Source: Phycisphaeraceae bacterium (GTDB lineage: Bacteria > Planctomycetota > Phycisphaerae > Phycisphaerales > UBA1924). Taken from it: a stretch of DNA of 64,000 bases. Positions 8,698 through 17,939 of this stretch are shown one piece after another. The position numbers and the translations under genes were made by a program. Numbering within the stretch: the first letter of the stretch is position 1; each line of letters opens with the position of its first letter. The notes beneath the pieces were generated by a model. It worked only from the letters and a program-made list of their open reading frames with translations. It had not been told where the DNA came from and searched no databases. The stretch covers positions 186,001-250,000 of the forward strand of contig JAHBXK010000001.1 of the NCBI GenBank assembly GCA_019636535.1, in the 5' to 3' direction.

Positions 8698-10686
8698 TCA
8701 GCGGTAGGCGGCGGCGGGGTGCGACTGGCTGAAGGCCTCGCCCGGGAACTGCTTGATGCCGTCCTGCGAGACCGCGCGACCAGTGCCCTTGGCGACAGGC
8801 GAGCGCTCCGGGATGGTGAAGTCGGAATTGGGGAGCGTGTCGGTGTACTTGAGCGCGGCGTCGGCGGCGGCGAGCATGGTGTCGTCGGCGTTCTCGTAGC
8901 ATGCGCGGAAGTTCTCGCGGATCTCGAGTTCGGCGAGGTCGAAGAAGTGGATCGCGGCCGCGCGGTCGCGTTCGAACTCGGCGTCGGCGCTCTTGCCGTT
9001 GCCCTGGCGGGCGCGGAGGTCGGCGTCGAGCCTTGCGAGGGTGCAGATCCAGGCGTGGAGCAGGACCGCGGCGTTGGCGATGCGTGCCTGCAGGGCCTGG
9101 CGGTCGAGCAGTTTGACGTCCCACTGCTTGCTCATGATCTTGAACTGGTACGTCTGTTCGCGGACCATCCGCGCTGCTCGCTCGGCGTAGGGCTGCAATT
9201 CCGGGGAGATGTTGCGAATGACGGGCATCGCACGGCGGATGCCGAGGAAGACCTCCATGCCGAGCGGGATCGCACGCTTCATGATCTCGGGTCGGAGGCC
9301 GTTGCGGAGCGCCTTGGCGGCGAACTTGCCGAGAGGCTCGTCGTCGTCCTTCATCACCGCGTCTTTGATGCCGACCATCATCTCGGCCAACTGCTTGCCG
9401 CCGTAGCCGAAGATGTAGGACTGCATGACCTCGTTGGCACCCTCGACGATGAGATTGATGCGTGAGTCACGGAAGATACGCTCGACCTCGTTCTCGGTCA
9501 TGTAACTCTCGCCGCCCATGATCTGGAGGGCGTCGTTGACGGCACGCCAGCCCATCTCGGAGCAGAAGACCTTGCAGAGCGCGGTCTCGACCTGGATGTC
9601 CTCGTCCTTGCGGTCGAGCATGCCGGTGGTCATGTAGAGCACGGCGTCCATGGCGTAGCAGAGTGCGGCCATGTGGGCGATGCGCTGGCGGACGAGTTCC
9701 TGCGCTGCGAGGGGCTTGCCGAACTGGAATCGCGTCTGGGACCACTTGACGGACTGGTCCATGGCGCGGCGTGCGCCGCCGAGCATCCCGGCGCTGAGGG
9801 TGCAGCGGCCGTAGTTGAGGCACGAGAGGGCCATCTGCAGGCCGCGGCCTTCCTGTCCGAGGAGGTGGTCCTTGTGGACGCGGACCCCGTGGAAGCGGAT
9901 GCGCGCCTGCCACGTGCCGCGGATTCCGCACTTGGAGCGGTTTTTCTGGAAGATCTCGACGCCCTCCTGCCACGGGTGCATGACGAGCGCGCTGATCTTG
10001 CCCTTGCCGTCGGCGCGCTTCTCGCGGGTCATGACGGTGAACAAGCCGGAGATGGCGCCGGAGGTGGCCCACTTCTTTTCGCCCGTGACGACGTAGTAAT
10101 CGCCGTCCTTGACGAAGTAGGTCTCTTGTCCGCCGGCGTCGCAGCCGACGTTCGGCTCGGAGAGGCAGAAGGCGCTGACCCAGTCCTTGGCGAGGTGCGG
10201 GAGCCACTGCTTCTTCTGCTCATCGCTGCCGAAGAGCATGACGGCCTTGCAACCGATGGACTGGTGTGCGGAGACGAGCACGGCGGTTGAGCCGTCGTAC
10301 TTGCCGATGAGTTCGAGGACGCGGTTATAACTGGTGATGCCCATCCCCAGGCCGCCGTGCTCCTTGGGGATGGTCATGCCAAGAACGCCGAGTTCGAAGA
10401 GTTTGTCGATCACCCAGCGAGGGATTTCCTGCTCCTGATCGATCTGGATGGCGGGATGTTCGGTCTTGAGATAGGCCTCGAGCCTGGCGAGCAACTGGTC
10501 GCACTCGGCCTGCTCGCGGGCGTCCTGCTGGGGGTAGGGGAAGTAGAAGTCCTCCTTGATGTTGCCCCAGAAGATGTTCTTGACGGGGCCCATCTTCGTG
10601 GGTTCCGCGCCCAGCCACTCCTCCGCCTGCTCGAGGAGTTTGCGGTCGGCTTCGGAAATGCCCTTGAGGTTCTTCAGGTCGGACAT
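8698..10686 (-). CDS. acyl-CoA dehydrogenase family protein
   Basis: A 662-residue FAD-dependent acyl-CoA dehydrogenase, larger than the ~380-residue short/medium-chain enzymes and closer to the very-long-chain type with an added C-terminal domain. The N-terminal domain shows LGMTIPKEHGGLGMG; the middle beta domain has FCLSEPNVGCDAGGQET and GEKKWATSG. The C-terminal helices include RFQFGKPLAAQELVRQRIA and INLIVEGANEVMQ, whose Glu is the likely catalytic base. The last ~180 residues form the extra helical region. The start is ATG 10686 (MSDLKNLKGI). The enoyl-CoA hydratase gene lies 78 bp upstream on the same strand, so the two probably act in sequence in fatty acid beta-oxidation. Confidence 0.9.
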   Translation of the reverse strand: MSDLKNLKGISEADRKLLEQAEEWLGAEPTKMGPVKNIFWGNIKEDFYFPYPQQDAREQAECDQLLARLEAYLKTEHPAIQIDQEQEIPRWVIDKLFELGVLGMTIPKEHGGLGMGITSYNRVLELIGKYDGSTAVLVSAHQSIGCKAVMLFGSDEQKKQWLPHLAKDWVSAFCLSEPNVGCDAGGQETYFVKDGDYYVVTGEKKWATSGAISGLFTVMTREKRADGKGKISALVMHPWQEGVEIFQKNRSKCGIRGTWQARIRFHGVRVHKDHLLGQEGRGLQMALSCLNYGRCTLSAGMLGGARRAMDQSVKWSQTRFQFGKPLAAQELVRQRIAHMAALCYAMDAVLYMTTGMLDRKDEDIQVETALCKVFCSEMGWRAVNDALQIMGGESYMTENEVERIFRDSRINLIVEGANEVMQSYIFGYGGKQLAEMMVGIKDAVMKDDDEPLGKFAAKALRNGLRPEIMKRAIPLGMEVFLGIRRAMPVIRNISPELQPYAERAARMVREQTYQFKIMSKQWDVKLLDRQALQARIANAAVLLHAWICTLARLDADLRARQGNGKSADAEFERDRAAAIHFFDLAELEIRENFRACYENADDTMLAAADAALKYTDTLPNSDFTIPERSPVAKGTGRAVSQDGIKQFPGEAFSQSHPAAAYR

Positions 10687-10764
10687 GGGGGGCGGACTCC
10701 GGAAGAGTGGGTCGCTTGGGGGATCGAGCATCGGGGCGGGGGAAGGCCCACCGGCATCATTCGC

Positions 10765-11697
10765 TCACTTCCTGCTCTTGTCGAAAAAGGCCTGTATGGC
10801 CGCACGGCCGGCGGGAGTGGAGCGGAGGCGGACGAGTTCGCGCCTTTCAACGTCGAGCGCGGCCTGCCAGCCGGTATCGAGCCCAGCGCGGACGGCGGCG
10901 ACGACCGCCTGAGCGGGCTCGGTTGGGGGGAGGGAGCCGTGGATCTGTGCTAGGGCGCCGGCGACGACGGACCTGCGGTCGGCCCTGCCGTTCCACCGGC
11001 TGGGTGCTCCGTCGCGCCGACCGCCCGGGATGGTGCCGAGACGCTCGGCGACCCACGACCGAGCGGTGTCGAGGAGGGCCGAGGGAGCGTCGGCGACTCG
11101 GTCGAAGAGTCCGGCTTTGATGGCGTCGGCAACCATCATGGTTTGGCCCGTGGCGGTTCGGACGATGCCGTCGGCGGGATTCATGCGGGCGGGGAGGAGG
11201 TTGGTCCCCCCCCAGCCTGGGCAGATGGAGAGTCCGGTTTCGGGGAGCCCGACCGGGTAGGGCTTGTCGTTGCAGGTCGGCGAGGCGATGAGGGCGTCGC
11301 AGTGCATGGCGATCTCGAGGCCCCCGCCGAGCGCTGCGCCGTTGATGGCAGCGGCGGTGGTAAATGGCAGATCGGCGAACATGCCGAAGACGCGCTGGCC
11401 GTAGGCGAGGTAACGGTCGAGTTGGTCGTCGTTGAGGCCGCCGGGGGCGTCGGCGCTTGTGGAGGGGGCTTGGATGGCTTTGAGGTCGGCTCCGGCGATG
11501 AAAACGCGGGGTGAGCCGGAGGCGAGGACGAGGCCTCGGGTGGAAGCGGGAAGAGCGCGGAGGGTCGCTTCGATTCGCTGGATGAGGGGGTGGTCGAGGA
11601 CCACCATCGGACCCTGATTGGGCTGGAGGGTGATGGTGGCGATGCCGGCGTGAGGGCCGGATTGGACAAGGTCGATCGGGAACGGCTCGATGCTCAC
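10765..11697 (-). CDS. enoyl-CoA hydratase/isomerase family protein
   Basis: A 310-residue crotonase-fold protein. The oxyanion-hole and active-site segments are present: SPRVFIAGADLKAI, then AAINGAALGGGLEIAMHCD and LPETGLSICPGWGGT. Both acidic residues expected for a hydratase (GGGLE and LPETG) are visible. The sequence resembles the N-terminal hydratase part of FadB/FadJ-type trifunctional proteins but lacks the dehydrogenase half. The C-terminal ~100 residues are longer than in simple hydratases. It precedes the acyl-CoA dehydrogenase on the same strand. Exact substrate unknown. Confidence 0.85.
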   Translation of the reverse strand: MSIEPFPIDLVQSGPHAGIATITLQPNQGPMVVLDHPLIQRIEATLRALPASTRGLVLASGSPRVFIAGADLKAIQAPSTSADAPGGLNDDQLDRYLAYGQRVFGMFADLPFTTAAAINGAALGGGLEIAMHCDALIASPTCNDKPYPVGLPETGLSICPGWGGTNLLPARMNPADGIVRTATGQTMMVADAIKAGLFDRVADAPSALLDTARSWVAERLGTIPGGRRDGAPSRWNGRADRRSVVAGALAQIHGSLPPTEPAQAVVAAVRAGLDTGWQAALDVERRELVRLRSTPAGRAAIQAFFDKSRK

Positions 11698-11794
11698 GGG
11701 TGCTCCTGCTTTGGCGGGGAGGTGGGTGGGGAGTGGTCAGTCTACGGGGGCGGTTTGGGGGTTGACCGGCCGCGTGGCCTCGTCAGAATCGAGC

Positions 11795-12910
11795 ATGGCT
11801 GAACGTGTGTCCAAAGTCGGTGTGGGGATCGTGGGTCCGACTGGGTACACGGGGCTCGAGTTGATCGAGTTGATTATGCGACATCCGGCGATCGAGATCG
11901 CGTATCTGGCGTCGGCGCGGACGCCCGCGCCGGCGATTGATGAGGAGTTTCCCCGGCTGAAGGGGAGGCTGCCTCGGGAGCGTGTCGGTTGTGAGGCGAT
12001 CGACTCGGGGCGGATCGCGGAGCGGTGCAAGTTGGTGTTTCTGTGCCTGCCGCACGAAGCGGCGATGGAACAGACGCCGGGGCTGCTGGCGGCGGGGGTG
12101 AAGGTGGTGGACTTGTCGGCGGCGTATCGACTGCGGGAAGCGGAGACGTACGAATCGGCGTATGGGCATGCGCACACGGACGTCGAGAACCTCGCGGGGG
12201 CGGTGTACGGGCTGACGGAGTTTGCGCGTGAGCGAGTGCGAGGGGCTCGGCTGGTGGCGAACCCCGGGTGCTATCCGACGGCGGCGGCGATCGCTCTTGT
12301 GCCGCTGCTGCGGGCGGGGCTGATCCGCGCGAACTCGATCGTGATCAACGCGGCGAGCGGGGTGAGCGGCGCGGGTCGAAGCCCGAAGGCGAACCTGCAC
12401 TTTCCGGAGGCGAACGAGAACTACTCGCCGTACGGGATCGGGACGCACCGGCATCAGCCGGAGATCGGACAGAGCCTGAGGCGGTGGGGGATTCCACCGT
12501 TCGGAGAGGATCTGATCGCGCCGGGGATCGAGGGGTGCGACGATCCGTTGTTTGTGCCGCACCTGCTGCCGATCGAGCGCGGGATTCTCGAAACGATCTA
12601 TGCGCTGCCGGTTTCGGACGGGCTGAAGACGTCGCAACTGCAGGAGGCGCTGTGCGAGGCGTATCGGGATGAGCCCTTCGTGGTGGTTCGAGATGGGGAC
12701 CCGACGATCACGCTGCGCGACGTGCAGCGGACGAACCGGGTGCACGTTAATGCGCGGATCGTGTGCCCGCGTGCCGGACGCGCGGGGCGCGAGGAACCGC
12801 GGGTGGTGGTGATCGCGGCGGAGGACAACCTCGTGAAAGGGGCATCGGGTCAGGCGGTGCAGAACGCGAACCTGATGCTGGGGCTGGAGGAGTCGCTCGG
12901 GCTGGTCTGA
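11795..12910 (+). CDS. argC: N-acetyl-gamma-glutamyl-phosphate reductase
   Basis: A 371-residue NADPH-dependent reductase, the third step of arginine synthesis. The N-terminal dinucleotide-binding motif is GIVGPTGYTGLELIEL, and the catalytic Cys is residue 159 in NPGCYPTAAA. Other family segments are KVVDLSAAYRLRE, INAASGVSGAGRSP and YGIGTHRHQPEI. ATG 11795 was chosen because homology starts right after it. The gene is divergent from the enoyl-CoA hydratase gene (97 bp between starts) and is followed after 6 bp by hutG. No other arg gene is present here. Confidence 0.94.
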   Translation: MAERVSKVGVGIVGPTGYTGLELIELIMRHPAIEIAYLASARTPAPAIDEEFPRLKGRLPRERVGCEAIDSGRIAERCKLVFLCLPHEAAMEQTPGLLAAGVKVVDLSAAYRLREAETYESAYGHAHTDVENLAGAVYGLTEFARERVRGARLVANPGCYPTAAAIALVPLLRAGLIRANSIVINAASGVSGAGRSPKANLHFPEANENYSPYGIGTHRHQPEIGQSLRRWGIPPFGEDLIAPGIEGCDDPLFVPHLLPIERGILETIYALPVSDGLKTSQLQEALCEAYRDEPFVVVRDGDPTITLRDVQRTNRVHVNARIVCPRAGRAGREEPRVVVIAAEDNLVKGASGQAVQNANLMLGLEESLGLV

Positions 12911-12916
12911 TACGCT

Positions 12917-13963
12917 GTGTGCGTGAACCGGGAATCTCTCAACGCGGGCAAGCCCCCCACTGCTCATGGCGCAGCCAGGTCGGTGACGGAGCACGGCGTC
13001 GCGGCGATCGGTCCGATCCCGCCGATGCCGTATGTTGCGCCGCCGGTGTGGGCCGAGCCGGGGCCGAAGGTCGGGCGGTTTGCGCACTCGATGGTGATGA
13101 ACCAGCCGGAGATGCTGGAGGATGCGCGGCTGTGCGAGGCGGTGGGGAAGTGCTCGGTCGCGCTGATCGGGCTGGCGGACGACCTCGGGGTTGAACTGAA
13201 CGGCGGGCGGATTGGCGCATCGCAGGGGCCGAACGCGTTTCGGTCCGCGCTGGCGCGGTATGGGGTGGCGGACCCCGCGGGGTGGGAGTGGCCGCGGGTG
13301 TTCGACGTGGGGAACGTGATGCCCTCGCCGGGTGACGATGCGGCGGCGCTGGACGAAACACATCGGCGCGTGACGGAGACGGTCCGGAGCGTGCTGGAGT
13401 TCAGCCGGGGCCGGTTGTTTCCGATCGCGGTTGGGGGCGGGCACGACCTGACGTACCCGTTTGCGCGGGGCGTGATCGAGTACTGGTCGTCGCGCGGGGT
13501 GAAGATCGAGTCGGCGGTGTACTTTGATGCGCACCTGGACGTGCGTGAGACGGCGGGGAGCGGGATGCCGTTCCGTCGGTTGGTTGAGACGTGCGGGATC
13601 ACGCGGCTGGCGGTGTTCGGCGCGAGCGCGATGGCGAACGACCGTGACCACGTGCGGTGGTTCGAGGAGCACGGGGGCGTGTACGCGGAACAGTGGAAGT
13701 TGACGGGGCCGAGCGTGGCGAGCTTTGACCTGGACGTGCTGGATGCGTCGCACGCGCCGGGGGTGAGCGCGATGAACCCGGCGGGGTGGAGCGTGGTCGA
13801 GGCGGCGGAGATCGTGGAGGCGGCGGGGCGGAGTTCGCAGGTGCGGTGCTTCGACATCATGGAACTCAATCCCGCGCACGACGAGCGGGGACGGACAGCG
13901 CGGGCGGCAGCGCATCTGTTCCTGGCGTTTCTACGCGGACTGTCTGCGCGGGGGAGCGCATGA
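12917..13963 (+). CDS. hutG: formimidoylglutamase (arginase/ureohydrolase family)
   Basis: A ureohydrolase-family enzyme with all metal ligands of the binuclear manganese site in view: GGGHDLTYP, YFDAHLDVRE (the DxHxD motif) and SFDLDVLD (the DxD motif). The assignment to formimidoylglutamase, the last step of histidine breakdown, comes from the hutI gene that overlaps its stop by ATGA (13960-13963). On sequence alone arginase or agmatinase are alternatives. The start is uncertain: GTG at 12917 gives 348 residues, with GTG at 12923 also possible. The first ~35 residues are poorly conserved. Confidence 0.78.
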   Translation: MCVNRESLNAGKPPTAHGAARSVTEHGVAAIGPIPPMPYVAPPVWAEPGPKVGRFAHSMVMNQPEMLEDARLCEAVGKCSVALIGLADDLGVELNGGRIGASQGPNAFRSALARYGVADPAGWEWPRVFDVGNVMPSPGDDAAALDETHRRVTETVRSVLEFSRGRLFPIAVGGGHDLTYPFARGVIEYWSSRGVKIESAVYFDAHLDVRETAGSGMPFRRLVETCGITRLAVFGASAMANDRDHVRWFEEHGGVYAEQWKLTGPSVASFDLDVLDASHAPGVSAMNPAGWSVVEAAEIVEAAGRSSQVRCFDIMELNPAHDERGRTARAAAHLFLAFLRGLSARGSA

Positions 13964-15300
13964 GGGGCGTGGAGCGGAGCATGGCCGAGCGAGCTGGCAG
14001 GGAGAGTGCGAAGGGTGCGTGCGAGAGCGGAGCGGGCGTGCTCGTGGTGCGCGATGCACGCGTGCTGACCATGAAGCCCGGCGGAGTGGATGGGGCGGGG
14101 GCGCTGCGTGGGGAGAAGATGCGGGAACTGGGCGTGTTGCCGCGAGGGGACGTGGTCATCGATCGCGGGAGCGGGATGATCGTGGAGGTTCGCGCACACG
14201 CTGATGCAGCGCGGATTCCGGCCGGGGCGGAGGTGCTCGAGGCGCGCGGGCGCGTGCTGATGCCGGGGTTCGTGGATTGCCACACGCACGCGTGCTGGGC
14301 GGGTTCGCGCATCGATGAGTGGGAGATGAAACTCGCGGGCAGAACGTATCAGGAGATCATGGCGGGCGGGGGCGGGATCATGAGCACGGTTCGCGCAGTG
14401 AGGGCGGAAGACGAAGGGGCGCTGGTGGATGCGCTGCTGGGCCGGCTTGAAGTGATGCTGGCGTGCGGCACGACTACGGTGGAAGTGAAGAGCGGGTATG
14501 GGCTGGACGAGGCCACCGAGTTGAAGATGCTGCACGCGATTCTGTCGGCCAGGGGGCGGTTTGCGGGAACGGTTTCGCCTACGGCGCTGCTCGGGCACGC
14601 GATCGACGCGGGGCACTTGGGAGGGCGCGACGCGTTCGTACGCGACACGGTGGCGCGGACGCTGCCGCAAGCGCTGCGGGTGCTGCACGAAGGGGGAATC
14701 GAGCCGACAGTGGACGCTTTCTGCGAACAGGGAGCGTGGACCGTGGAGGAGTGCGTGCGGCTGTTCGAGGCTGCGCGGACGCTGAACCCGCACACGCGGG
14801 TCCGTGTTCATGCGGACCAGTTCAATTCACTGGGGATGGTCCGCGAGGCGGTGCGGCTCGGGGCGGTGTCGGTCGATCACCTCGAAGCATCGTCGGAGGC
14901 GGACTTGGTGGCGCTCGCGCAGAGCCGGACGTTCGCGGTGATCCTGCCGTGCTGCGGGTTTCACCTTGACGGGCGGTTCGCGAACGGACGGACGCTGGTG
15001 GACCACGGCGCGGCGGTGAGCGTGGCGAGCAACTTCAACCCCGGCTCAGCGCCTTGCGCGAGCATGGGGATGGCGATCGCGCTGGCGGTTCGCCATTGCG
15101 GGCTGACGGCGGCTGAGGCGATCTGCGCAACTACGCGGAACGCGGCCGCGCTGATGGGCTTTGCGGACCGGGGGTTTGTTGCGCCCGGCGCGCGGGCGGA
15201 CCTGGTGCTGTTGCGGCACACGGATGAGCGTGCGCTGGCGTATGAGTTCGGCGGCAACCCGGTCGAGAGGGTGATCGTGAACGGGCGCGTGGCGAATTGA
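13960..15300 (+). CDS. hutI: imidazolonepropionase
   Basis: A 446-residue amidohydrolase that opens imidazolone-5-propionate to N-formimino-glutamate. The metal site starts at PGFVDCHTHACWAGSR, and the family-specific EVKSGYGLD, RVRVHADQFNSLG and SVDHLEASS follow. ASNFNPGSAP near the C terminus is typical of HutI. The start ATG at 13960 overlaps the hutG stop (ATGA), so the two are translationally coupled. The first ~60 residues, before VLVVRDARVLTM, are longer than usual, so ATG 13981 (MAERAGRE) is an alternative. hutH and hutU, needed for the first two steps, are not in the window. Confidence 0.92.
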   Translation: MRGVERSMAERAGRESAKGACESGAGVLVVRDARVLTMKPGGVDGAGALRGEKMRELGVLPRGDVVIDRGSGMIVEVRAHADAARIPAGAEVLEARGRVLMPGFVDCHTHACWAGSRIDEWEMKLAGRTYQEIMAGGGGIMSTVRAVRAEDEGALVDALLGRLEVMLACGTTTVEVKSGYGLDEATELKMLHAILSARGRFAGTVSPTALLGHAIDAGHLGGRDAFVRDTVARTLPQALRVLHEGGIEPTVDAFCEQGAWTVEECVRLFEAARTLNPHTRVRVHADQFNSLGMVREAVRLGAVSVDHLEASSEADLVALAQSRTFAVILPCCGFHLDGRFANGRTLVDHGAAVSVASNFNPGSAPCASMGMAIALAVRHCGLTAAEAICATTRNAAALMGFADRGFVAPGARADLVLLRHTDERALAYEFGGNPVERVIVNGRVAN

Positions 15301-15321
15301 GGCAGTGGAACTCTCCGTGCG

Positions 15322-17160
15322 TCAGTCGTTGCCGATGGCAAGATCGACCAGTTCGCCCTCGACGGTGTTGGAGCCGTTCCACGAATTGATGCGCGGCGTG
15401 ATGACGGCCCGCACGGGCACGCCAGAGCGCAGGCGCTCGAGCGGGCGATCGGGGTGATCGTGGAGGCGGTCGGCCCAGTTCCACGCGACGACGCGGAAAC
15501 GGGCGTTGCCGGAAGCGCCCGGACGATCTTGGCCGAAGGTGAGGGCCAGATGCTTGCCGGTGGCACCCATCGGGCGGGGCGCTTCGCGCAATCGCAGGCC
15601 GTCGATGCGGAGGTTCGGCTGGGGGTTGTCGCGGCCGAAGGGGGCCATGCACTCGAGAAGTCGGACCTCGTTGAGCCGGAGATCGGCGAGGGTGGTGTCG
15701 GCGTCGATCTCGACGGCGGGAACGAGCATGTCGTCGGTGATCGACGCGTTGGCGTGGGCGATGAAGGACTCGATGAAGCCGGGGAGTTTGACTTCGTAGA
15801 GGTGCAGGCCCGCGGCCATGTCGTGGCCTCCGAATCGCTCCAAGTGCGCAGCGCAGGCGGTGAGCCCGGCGTGGAGGCTGTAGCCGTTGATGGATCGGCC
15901 CGAGCCGGAGTACATGATCGGCGATGGTGCATCGGCGGCGGAGGGGTCGGGTGACCCGCTCTTGCAGAGGAGGATGACGGGTCTGCAGAAACGATCGACC
16001 AAGCGCGAGCAGGCAATCCCGACGACGCCGGGGTGCCATTGGTCGTGGGCGAGAACGATGGCTCGCTGGTTGCGGCCGGTCATGCCGGACTCGAGCGCCA
16101 TGGCCTGGGCCTGCTCGGCGATGCGCTGCTCGACCTTGCGTCGCTCATCGTTCTGGGCTGAGAGTCGCTCGGCGATGGCCTTGGCGCGAGCGCGATCGGC
16201 GGTGGTGAAGAGTTCGACGGCCTCGGCGGCATGGCCGAGTCGGCCGGCCGCGTTGAGGCGTGGGGCAAGGCGGAAGCCGACATCGGAGGAACTGACCGTG
16301 TCGCCGTCGAGTTTGGAAGCGCGGACAAGTGCCTCAAGACCAACGAAACACGAGTGCTTGACGCGGTCGAGACCGAAACGGGCGATCACGCGGTTCTCAT
16401 CGACGAGCGGCACGACGTCGGCGATGACGCCGAGGGAGGCGAAGGCGAGGAGATCGACCAGGAGCGTGCGGATGTCTGGAGGGACGCGGTCGCTGCCGCA
16501 CGACATGGTGCAGAGCCGCCAGGCAAGTTTGTACGCGACGCCCGCGCCGCACAGCTCGCCGAAGCCGTACTCCGAGCCCGGCAGACGCGGATGGACGATG
16601 GCGAAGGCGTCGGGGAGACCGTCGGCGGGGTCGGGGAGGTTGTGGTGGTCGGTGATGATGAGGTCGACGCCGAGCGTCCGCGCTCGGCGGGCGGGCTCAA
16701 AGGCGGTGACACCGCAGTCGACGCTGACGATGACGGGCGGCGGTGAAGAAACCGCCGCGAGTTCCTCGATGGCGTCGGCGTTGAGTCCGTAGCCCTCTTC
16801 GATGCGGTGTGGGACGTATGTAAGAATCTGATCGGGGCGGGCGTCGGGCCTGAGAGCGCGGAGCGTGTGGAACAGCACGGCGGTCGCGGTCACGCCGTCG
16901 ACGTCGTAGTCGCCGTAGATGACGATGGTCTGATCGGCGCGGAGGGCTTCGAGCAAGCGCTCGGCAGCGCGGTCGACACCGGGGAGCGAAGCCGGGTCTC
17001 GAAGGTGGGAGAGTTTTGGGTCGAGGAAGAGTGATCGAGCGTCGGAGTCGGTCCATCCTCGGGCAGCCAGTACGCGGTCAACAAGCCGGGATGTCGATGC
17101 CAACGCGGCCACGGCGTTGGGTGATCTGGGTATCCATCGGCGGATGAGTCCTTTCACGGT
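15322..17160 (-). CDS. recJ: single-stranded-DNA-specific exonuclease RecJ
   Basis: A RecJ 5'-3' single-strand DNA exonuclease used in recombination and mismatch repair. The DHH phosphoesterase motifs are visible: IVIYGDYDVDGVTATAV, IVSVDCGVTAFE, IITDHHNLPD and AFASLGVIADVVPL. The DHHA1 part contains INGYSLHAGLTACAAHLERFGGHDMAAG, and an OB-fold tail follows. The start is set at GTG 17160 (VKGLIRRWIPRSP, where RecJ homology begins), giving 612 residues. An ATG at 17247 would add 29 residues of no clear homology. It converges with hutI (21 bp between stops) and diverges from the adenosyltransferase gene. Confidence 0.93.
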   Translation of the reverse strand, partial: TVKGLIRRWIPRSPNAVAALASTSRLVDRVLAARGWTDSDARSLFLDPKLSHLRDPASLPGVDRAAERLLEALRADQTIVIYGDYDVDGVTATAVLFHTLRALRPDARPDQILTYVPHRIEEGYGLNADAIEELAAVSSPPPVIVSVDCGVTAFEPARRARTLGVDLIITDHHNLPDPADGLPDAFAIVHPRLPGSEYGFGELCGAGVAYKLAWRLCTMSCGSDRVPPDIRTLLVDLLAFASLGVIADVVPLVDENRVIARFGLDRVKHSCFVGLEALVRASKLDGDTVSSSDVGFRLAPRLNAAGRLGHAAEAVELFTTADRARAKAIAERLSAQNDERRKVEQRIAEQAQAMALESGMTGRNQRAIVLAHDQWHPGVVGIACSRLVDRFCRPVILLCKSGSPDPSAADAPSPIMYSGSGRSINGYSLHAGLTACAAHLERFGGHDMAAGLHLYEVKLPGFIESFIAHANASITDDMLVPAVEIDADTTLADLRLNEVRLLECMAPFGRDNPQPNLRIDGLRLREAPRPMGATGKHLALTFGQDRPGASGNARFRVVAWNWADRLHDHPDRPLERLRSGVPVRAVITPRINSWNGSNTVEGELVDLAIGND

Positions 17161-17307
17161 GTGAGCGTACCGTGTGACACGGAGGCGGTAAACCGAATCC
17201 GCTCGGTCGGCGGGTTCGCGGATGCGGGTGGAACTGTCGGTTGACATGCGACGCGATACGATCGGCAGCGGCGAGGGTGTGGGCGTGGCGGCCGCATGGA
17301 GGCGCGC

Positions 17308-17907
17308 ATGGTTCGGCTGTCGAAGATCTACACCAAAACCGGGGATGGCGGAACGACCGGGTTGGGGGACGGCCAACGCGTGCCGAAGACCGACGCGCGC
17401 GTCGAGGCGTACGGGACGGTGGACGAAGCGAACGCGGCGATCGGGGTGTGCGTGCTGGCCGCGGAGGGAGCGGGGAACGGGCAGGACCGGAGGGCGGAGA
17501 TTCGGGCGCTCCTGGTGCGGATTCAGAACGAGTTGTTCGACGTGGGGGCCGACTTGTGCTGCCCGGTGGAGGCGGGGGAGAAAGATGGCTCGCGGCTGCG
17601 GATCACCGACGAGCAGGTTCGCCGGCTGGAGTCGGCGATCGACGAGTACAACGAACGGCTGACCGCGCTCAACTCGTTCGTGCTGCCCGGCGGGACGGCG
17701 TTGTCAGCGCATCTGCACGTGGCAAGGACGGTGGTTCGGCGTGCCGAGCGGTGCGCGGTTGCACTGCTGACGGCTGAGCCCGACCGGACGCGGGCGGAGA
17801 CGGTGCGGTATCTGAACCGGCTGAGCGATCTGCTGTTTGTGCTGGGTCGAGTGGCGAACCAGGACGGCGCGAAGGACGTGAAGTGGGTGCCCGGGGCGGG
17901 GCGGTAG
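17308..17907 (+). CDS. pduO: ATP:cob(I)alamin adenosyltransferase, PduO type
   Basis: A 199-residue PduO-type corrinoid adenosyltransferase, which makes adenosylcobalamin from cob(I)alamin and ATP. The start KIYTKTGDGGTTGLGDGQRV carries the ATP-binding signature, followed by RVEAYGTVDEANAAIG. The C-terminal segment shows HVARTVVRRAER and YLNRLSDLLFVLGR. The ATG at 17308 is preceded five bases away by GGAGG, which favours it over the ATG at 17296. No B12-dependent enzyme or other cobalamin gene lies next to it, so its client enzyme is elsewhere. Confidence 0.93.
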   Translation: MVRLSKIYTKTGDGGTTGLGDGQRVPKTDARVEAYGTVDEANAAIGVCVLAAEGAGNGQDRRAEIRALLVRIQNELFDVGADLCCPVEAGEKDGSRLRITDEQVRRLESAIDEYNERLTALNSFVLPGGTALSAHLHVARTVVRRAERCAVALLTAEPDRTRAETVRYLNRLSDLLFVLGRVANQDGAKDVKWVPGAGR

Positions 17908-17939
17908 GCAGGCGGGTCGGAGCGCCGATGTAACGAACG

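Noticed and set aside
11783-13915. Long minus-strand open frame opposite argC and hutG
   Set aside because: The translation is Arg/His/Pro-rich with no motif, while the plus strand encodes two recognisable enzymes.
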